Assembly (NCBI GenBank): GCA_964629475.1
Contig: CAZVQW010000041.1
Span: 1-9,413, forward strand
Length of the DNA: 9,413 bases
Direction: 5' to 3'
DNA from: SMWD01 sp964629475
Lineage (GTDB): Bacteria; Pseudomonadota; Gammaproteobacteria; Steroidobacterales; GCA-2729495
Positions 7,138-9,413 of the stretch are shown here, in pieces. A program made the position numbers and the translations under genes. Under the pieces are notes generated by a model. It had not been told where the DNA came from. It ran no database searches and saw nothing but the letters and a program-made list of their open reading frames with translations. Numbering within the stretch: the stretch's first letter is position 1; every line of letters begins with the position of its first letter.

Positions 7138-7979
7138 GCTGCGGCTGCGCCCTGTTCCGCCGCAAGTTGCCGGGCGATGTCGAGTTCCGCCAGCAGTTCT
7201 TCGAGCGGCGGTATGTTGTCGTCACGTTCGATCATCGTCGAAACCTGTCCGAAGCGTTCGATTGCTTGCTGGTACAGCGACCAGACCGGATCACAAACAG
7301 CGTGATCATGCGTATCAATGATCAGTTGGTCTTTATAACTGTGTCCGGCCAGGTGAAACTGCCGGATACGATCGCCCGGCATGCCATCGAGGTACTCGAC
7401 CGGATCGAAGTCATGGTTGTGACTGCTGACAAAGATATTATTGATATCCAGCAGAATCAAACAATCGGCCTGCTCGGCAACCGCGCTCAGAAATTCCCAT
7501 TCGGAAAGTTCTGATGCGTTGTATGTGACATAGCTGGATACATTTTCCAGCAGGATTTGCCGGCCCAGGATGTCCTGTACCTGTGTGACCCTCGCGGCCA
7601 CATGCGAGATCGTTTCCTCGGTATAGGGCAGCGGCATCAGGTCATGCAGATTGCGCCCGTGAACACCGGTCCAGCACAGATGGTCAGACACCCACTCGGG
7701 TTCCACACGCGCGATCAGCCGCTTGAGATCGGCGAGGTAATCCAGATTCAGCGGTGCACTGCTGCCGATGGACATCGACACACCATGCATAACCATCGGG
7801 TAAAGTTCGCGAATACGATCGAGATAATGCAGCGCCTTGCCGCCCTCGACCATATAATTTTCACTGATGATCTCCAGCCAATCGATCGCCGGCCGATCGT
7901 TGAGCGCCTGTTCATAGTGATCGGTACGCAAACCGAGGCCAAAGCCCAGGTATGGTCTGTCGGCGGATGATTTGCTCAT
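7134..7979 (-). CDS. bufB: BufB/HvfB multinuclear non-heme iron oxidative enzyme (MNIO, DUF692)
   Basis: The 281-residue TIM-barrel enzyme uses a cluster of iron atoms and oxygen to modify cysteines of a peptide; relatives include MbnB of methanobactin synthesis. The family's metal ligands and active-site residues are all present: H65 in MHGVSMSIG, D99-H100 in SDHLCW, E145-N146 in LLENVSSY, D178 and N180-N181 in LLDINNIFVS, H209 and H213 in FHLAGHS, D222 and H224 in IDTHDH, and E251 in IERDDNIP. It should act in the cytoplasm on BufA before export, together with BufC. I chose the ATG at 7979 (MSKSSADRPYLGFGLGLR); a TTG at 8003 would add eight residues. Neither start has a strong ribosome site. 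It sits 85 bases after bufA, with a hairpin between, and overlaps bufC by four bases. Confidence 0.93.
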   Translation of the reverse strand: MSKSSADRPYLGFGLGLRTDHYEQALNDRPAIDWLEIISENYMVEGGKALHYLDRIRELYPMVMHGVSMSIGSSAPLNLDYLADLKRLIARVEPEWVSDHLCWTGVHGRNLHDLMPLPYTEETISHVAARVTQVQDILGRQILLENVSSYVTYNASELSEWEFLSAVAEQADCLILLDINNIFVSSHNHDFDPVEYLDGMPGDRIRQFHLAGHSYKDQLIIDTHDHAVCDPVWSLYQQAIERFGQVSTMIERDDNIPPLEELLAELDIARQLAAEQGAAAA

Positions 7980-8017
7980 GATGCGGCCAGATAGCGTACC
8001 CAAATTGAAATAGAGCC

Positions 8018-8046
8018 GCCGGCATTCGTGATCGACGAATCCCGGC
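8018..8046 (-). promoter_or_regulatory. Hairpin between bufA and bufB
   Basis: On the minus strand GCCGG, one mismatch, then ATTCGT pair with ACGAAT and CCGGC around the five-base loop CGATC. The stem begins 18 bases after the bufA stop. The sequence after it (CTCTATTTCAATTTG) is not a full U tract. It may block 3' exonucleases or partly end transcription, so that the precursor message outnumbers the enzyme message. Confidence 0.6.
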
Positions 8047-8064
8047 AGCCCTGATCAGGCAAAC

Positions 8065-8322
8065 TCAGACCTTCTCGAACTTACCGCCGGCTTCTTCACA
8101 TTCAGCCTCGGTAGTTTGAGTAAAGCCCTGCCCCTTACACGAATTTTGTCCCTGACAACCGCTGTTGGCTGTTTTGCAGGCACTCTGCCCCTTGCATGAG
8201 TTACCGCCTACGCAGTGGCCCATCGATTCGGCACCGGCATTGGCGGCAAACGGTGCGGCGACAAACAGCGCTGCAGCTGCGGCGGCCAGGACAGCGCCCT
8301 TATTACGGTTTACATTGCTCAT
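8065..8322 (-). CDS. bufA: BufA2-like periplasmic bufferin precursor peptide (HvfA-type RiPP)
   Basis: The 85-residue precursor has an N-terminal Sec signal (KGAVLAAAAAALFVAAPFAA, 8-27, then NAGA with likely cleavage after ANA, residue 29) that remains as a long leader during modification. The mature part has six cysteines (C37, C43, C49, C56, C62, C75) with repeated NSCKGQ (41-46 and 61-66) and the related GCQGQ between. This NxCKGQ pattern is typical of the BufA2 group, as opposed to the EGKCG motif of BufA1. By family knowledge BufB and BufC modify some cysteines to heterocycles, and the exported product binds copper in the periplasm; which cysteines are modified here is unknown. The start at 8322 is fixed by GAGG seven bases upstream. 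The open frame continues upstream to 8607, but that part is not protein-like. Confidence 0.9.
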   Translation of the reverse strand: MSNVNRNKGAVLAAAAAALFVAAPFAANAGAESMGHCVGGNSCKGQSACKTANSGCQGQNSCKGQGFTQTTEAECEEAGGKFEKV

Positions 8323-8346
8323 TCGAAATCCTCTTCTATTATGGCG

Positions 8347-8368
8347 AAAAAACCTGCACACCCGCAGG
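8347..8368 (-). promoter_or_regulatory. Terminator-like hairpin in the bufA leader
   Basis: On the minus strand CCTGC pairs with GCAGG around the loop GGGTGT and runs directly into six T (8352-8347). It ends 24 bases before the bufA ATG and lies downstream of the predicted promoter, so it is part of the 5' leader. It looks like a weak intrinsic terminator and could act as an attenuator, or simply protect the 5' end. Confidence 0.5.
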
Positions 8369-8381
8369 CAACGTACTCTCT

Positions 8382-8410
8382 CTTGACCCATTGACCTGTC
8401 GATGAGTTCC
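8382..8410 (-). promoter_or_regulatory. Possible ECF-sigma promoter of bufABC
   Basis: On the minus strand GGAACTC (8410-8404) is followed after 16 bases by GTCAAG (8387-8382). This closely resembles the GGAACTT...GTCTAA pattern of RpoE-like ECF sigma factors. Transcription would begin near 8376, a few bases before the leader hairpin, giving a leader of about 54 bases. Bufferin operons are controlled by ECF factors in some bacteria. No sigma or anti-sigma gene is in the window. Confidence 0.45.
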
Positions 8411-8674
8411 CGAGCCCGGCCATTTTTTCCCTTAGCGGATCTGTAATAACCGCTCAGGGCCCCACTATCCGCTGCCGGCGACGATCGGTATCCTGGGCCG
8501 TCAGTTACCTGTGACTCATCTCCGCTACTGGCGTCTGCCGGAAGAAACTGCAATAAAAACAAAGCCTGACTGGTACTCAGGAGCTGCACAGCAAAATTAA
8601 TATACATAATTGTTCTTTTTTGTCCATCATGGTATGTTTTTCGCCGCTACTGTACTTAGAACCAGAATCAAGCC

Positions 8675-9283
8675 ATGGCACCCCAAACCGCTACCACTGT
8701 TGAAACCGCAAGCCCACGGATACTGCGCCGCCAGGAGCGCACTCGACAGACGATCCTGGCAGCCGCGACAGAGTGTTTTCTGAATAAAAGCATTGCCACG
8801 GTCAGTGTCGAGGAAATCATCGAAGCGGCGGATATTTCCCGGGGCACCTTCTACAAGCTCTTCAGGCACAAGGAAGATGTGTTCACGCAGATCGTCCGAC
8901 CGATGATGGAATCTTTCGGCGCCAGACTCGCCGATATAAATTCCACGGACCCATGGGATATCTTCGATCAAATTGTCGACGTCTATATTCAAACCTGGCG
9001 TGAAAATCCCCAGGCCTTCTCTCTCGCTTCCCGGGAAGGGAGTGGTATTTTTCACTTGCTGGAGGAGTCGCACCGTCCCGCAATGAAGCACCTGCGTCGA
9101 TTGTTCAGCGCAATAGAACCACACGGAATTCTAAGAGTAGAGAAGGCCGAATATGCGGTTGCGTTGATGGCAAGATCGGCAATCGTCATTCTTCGGACTC
9201 TGGACCATGCTCCTGACTGGGAACACCTGTTTCGCGACAGCATGCGCGGCTTCCTGTTAAAAGATAAGCCTGCAATTTCTTAA
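8675..9283 (+). CDS. TetR/AcrR-family transcriptional regulator
   Basis: The 202-residue protein has a TetR-type N-terminal DNA-binding domain: RRQERTRQTILAAATECF (18-35) then the helix-turn-helix VSVEEIIEAADISRGTFYKL (43-62) and FRHKEDVF. The C-terminal part (about 75-200) is a helical ligand-binding and dimer domain of no recognised specificity. The ATG at 8675 gives a short polar extension before the domain and has no strong ribosome site. It is divergent from bufA and followed 27 bases later by the start of a membrane-anchored protein gene. TetR regulators beside efflux genes commonly repress them, so it more likely controls the downstream genes than the bufferin operon. The ligand is unknown. 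Confidence 0.92.
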   Translation: MAPQTATTVETASPRILRRQERTRQTILAAATECFLNKSIATVSVEEIIEAADISRGTFYKLFRHKEDVFTQIVRPMMESFGARLADINSTDPWDIFDQIVDVYIQTWRENPQAFSLASREGSGIFHLLEESHRPAMKHLRRLFSAIEPHGILRVEKAEYAVALMARSAIVILRTLDHAPDWEHLFRDSMRGFLLKDKPAIS

Positions 9284-9296
9284 AAATAATTAGATT

Positions 9297-9302
9297 AGAG
9301 GA
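9297..9302 (+). promoter_or_regulatory. Ribosome binding site of the last gene
   Basis: AGAGGA lies eight bases before a TTG at 9311. The spacing favours TTG over the in-frame ATG at 9329, which has no comparable site. Confidence 0.6.
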
Positions 9303-9310
9303 TTTGTAAA

Positions 9311-9413
9311 TTGAACAAGACGGCAGAAATGACAACAAATAAACCAGGAACATCAAAGCTCTGGAAACCGCCGATTGTCGGTATCGTGACCTTTGTCTTG
9401 ATGCTCTTCGCTA
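9311..9413 (+). CDS. N-terminal fragment of a membrane-anchored protein, possibly an efflux adaptor (partial)
   Basis: From the TTG the frame reads MNKTAEMTTNKPGTSKLWKP and then PIVGIVTFVLMLFA, running off the window. A short polar cytoplasmic segment followed by a hydrophobic stretch (from about residue 21) suggests an N-terminal membrane anchor. This fits the periplasmic adaptor subunits of RND or HlyD-type efflux systems, which often follow a TetR gene, but 34 residues are too few to prove it. It is 27 bases after the TetR stop, so co-transcription is likely. ATG at 9329 is the alternative start. Confidence 0.55.
   Translation, partial: MNKTAEMTTNKPGTSKLWKPPIVGIVTFVLMLFA

Larger units (their letters stand above)
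8323..8674. other. Divergent intergenic region between bufA and the TetR-family gene
   Basis: These 352 bases hold the bufA ribosome site, leader hairpin and ECF-like promoter on the right-to-left side, and the TetR-family promoter on the other. An AT-rich partial palindrome (AATTA at 8595-8599, TAATT at 8607-8611, seven bases between) could be an operator. A weak -35/-10 pair for the regulator is TTGTTC (8610-8615) and TATGTT (8633-8638) with 17 bases between. The middle, about 8420-8560, shows nothing I can assign. Confidence 0.4.

Noticed and set aside
7980..8003. TTG start at 8003 for bufB
   Set aside because: The ATG at 7979 is a stronger codon and gives a normal family N terminus; neither has a good ribosome site, so the choice is tentative.
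8565..8581. CCTGA/TCAGG hairpin followed by a T-rich stretch on the minus strand
   Set aside because: The stem is only five base pairs, the T-rich part is interrupted, and no minus-strand gene is seen just upstream of it, so a terminator call is not supported.
8323..8607. A 95-codon upstream extension of bufA in the same frame
   Set aside because: It contains no domain-like sequence, would bury the signal peptide in the middle, and the GAGG ribosome site fits the ATG at 8322. A metal-sensing leader peptide ending in the nearby cysteines was considered, but there is no separate start with a ribosome site and no stop before bufA.

Overview
The window looks like chromosomal DNA of a moderately GC-rich Gammaproteobacterium, probably an environmental lineage. 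The reasons are the three-part LplT/PlsC/acyl-ACP synthetase fusion, the divergent Lrp-family regulator and alanine dehydrogenase pair, a bufferin (Buf/Hvf) metal-binding RiPP operon and a TetR regulator followed by the start of a membrane-anchored protein. No rRNA, tRNA, CRISPR array, transposase or phage gene is visible. The genus cannot be told from the sequence.

Layout, left to right. A C-terminal tail of a plus-strand gene (1-60) converges on a 1151-residue minus-strand lysophospholipid flippase/acyltransferase/acyl-ACP synthetase fusion (105-3560), which has a good sigma70 promoter (3617-3645). Next is a minus-strand exported alpha/beta-barrel-like protein gene (3742-4179). Its signal peptide and mature domain share one frame but are separated by a TAG codon; a textbook intrinsic terminator follows it (3687-3717). 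An Lrp/AsnC regulator (4303-4791, minus) is divergent from ald (4918-6015, plus), the usual arrangement for control of alanine catabolism. A 56-residue single-pass membrane protein gene (6143-6313, plus) follows ald.

The minus-strand bufABC operon fills 6367-8322. bufA encodes an exported, six-cysteine precursor peptide, bufB a multinuclear non-heme iron oxidative enzyme (MNIO, DUF692), and bufC its partner (DUF2063). By family knowledge, BufB with BufC converts cysteines of BufA to heterocycles, giving a periplasmic copper-sequestering peptide. Regulatory structure is visible: an ECF-sigma-like promoter, a hairpin followed by six U residues in the bufA leader, and a second hairpin between bufA and bufB that could set a high precursor-to-enzyme ratio. 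A TetR-family regulator (8675-9283, plus) diverges from bufA and is followed after 27 bases by the start of a membrane-anchored protein cut by the window edge.

A short word, GGTGTC/GACACC, recurs in three separate intergenic or gene-end positions, twice as an inverted repeat. The buf operon with its leader structures, the amber-interrupted exported protein and the small membrane protein are the parts most worth a second look.
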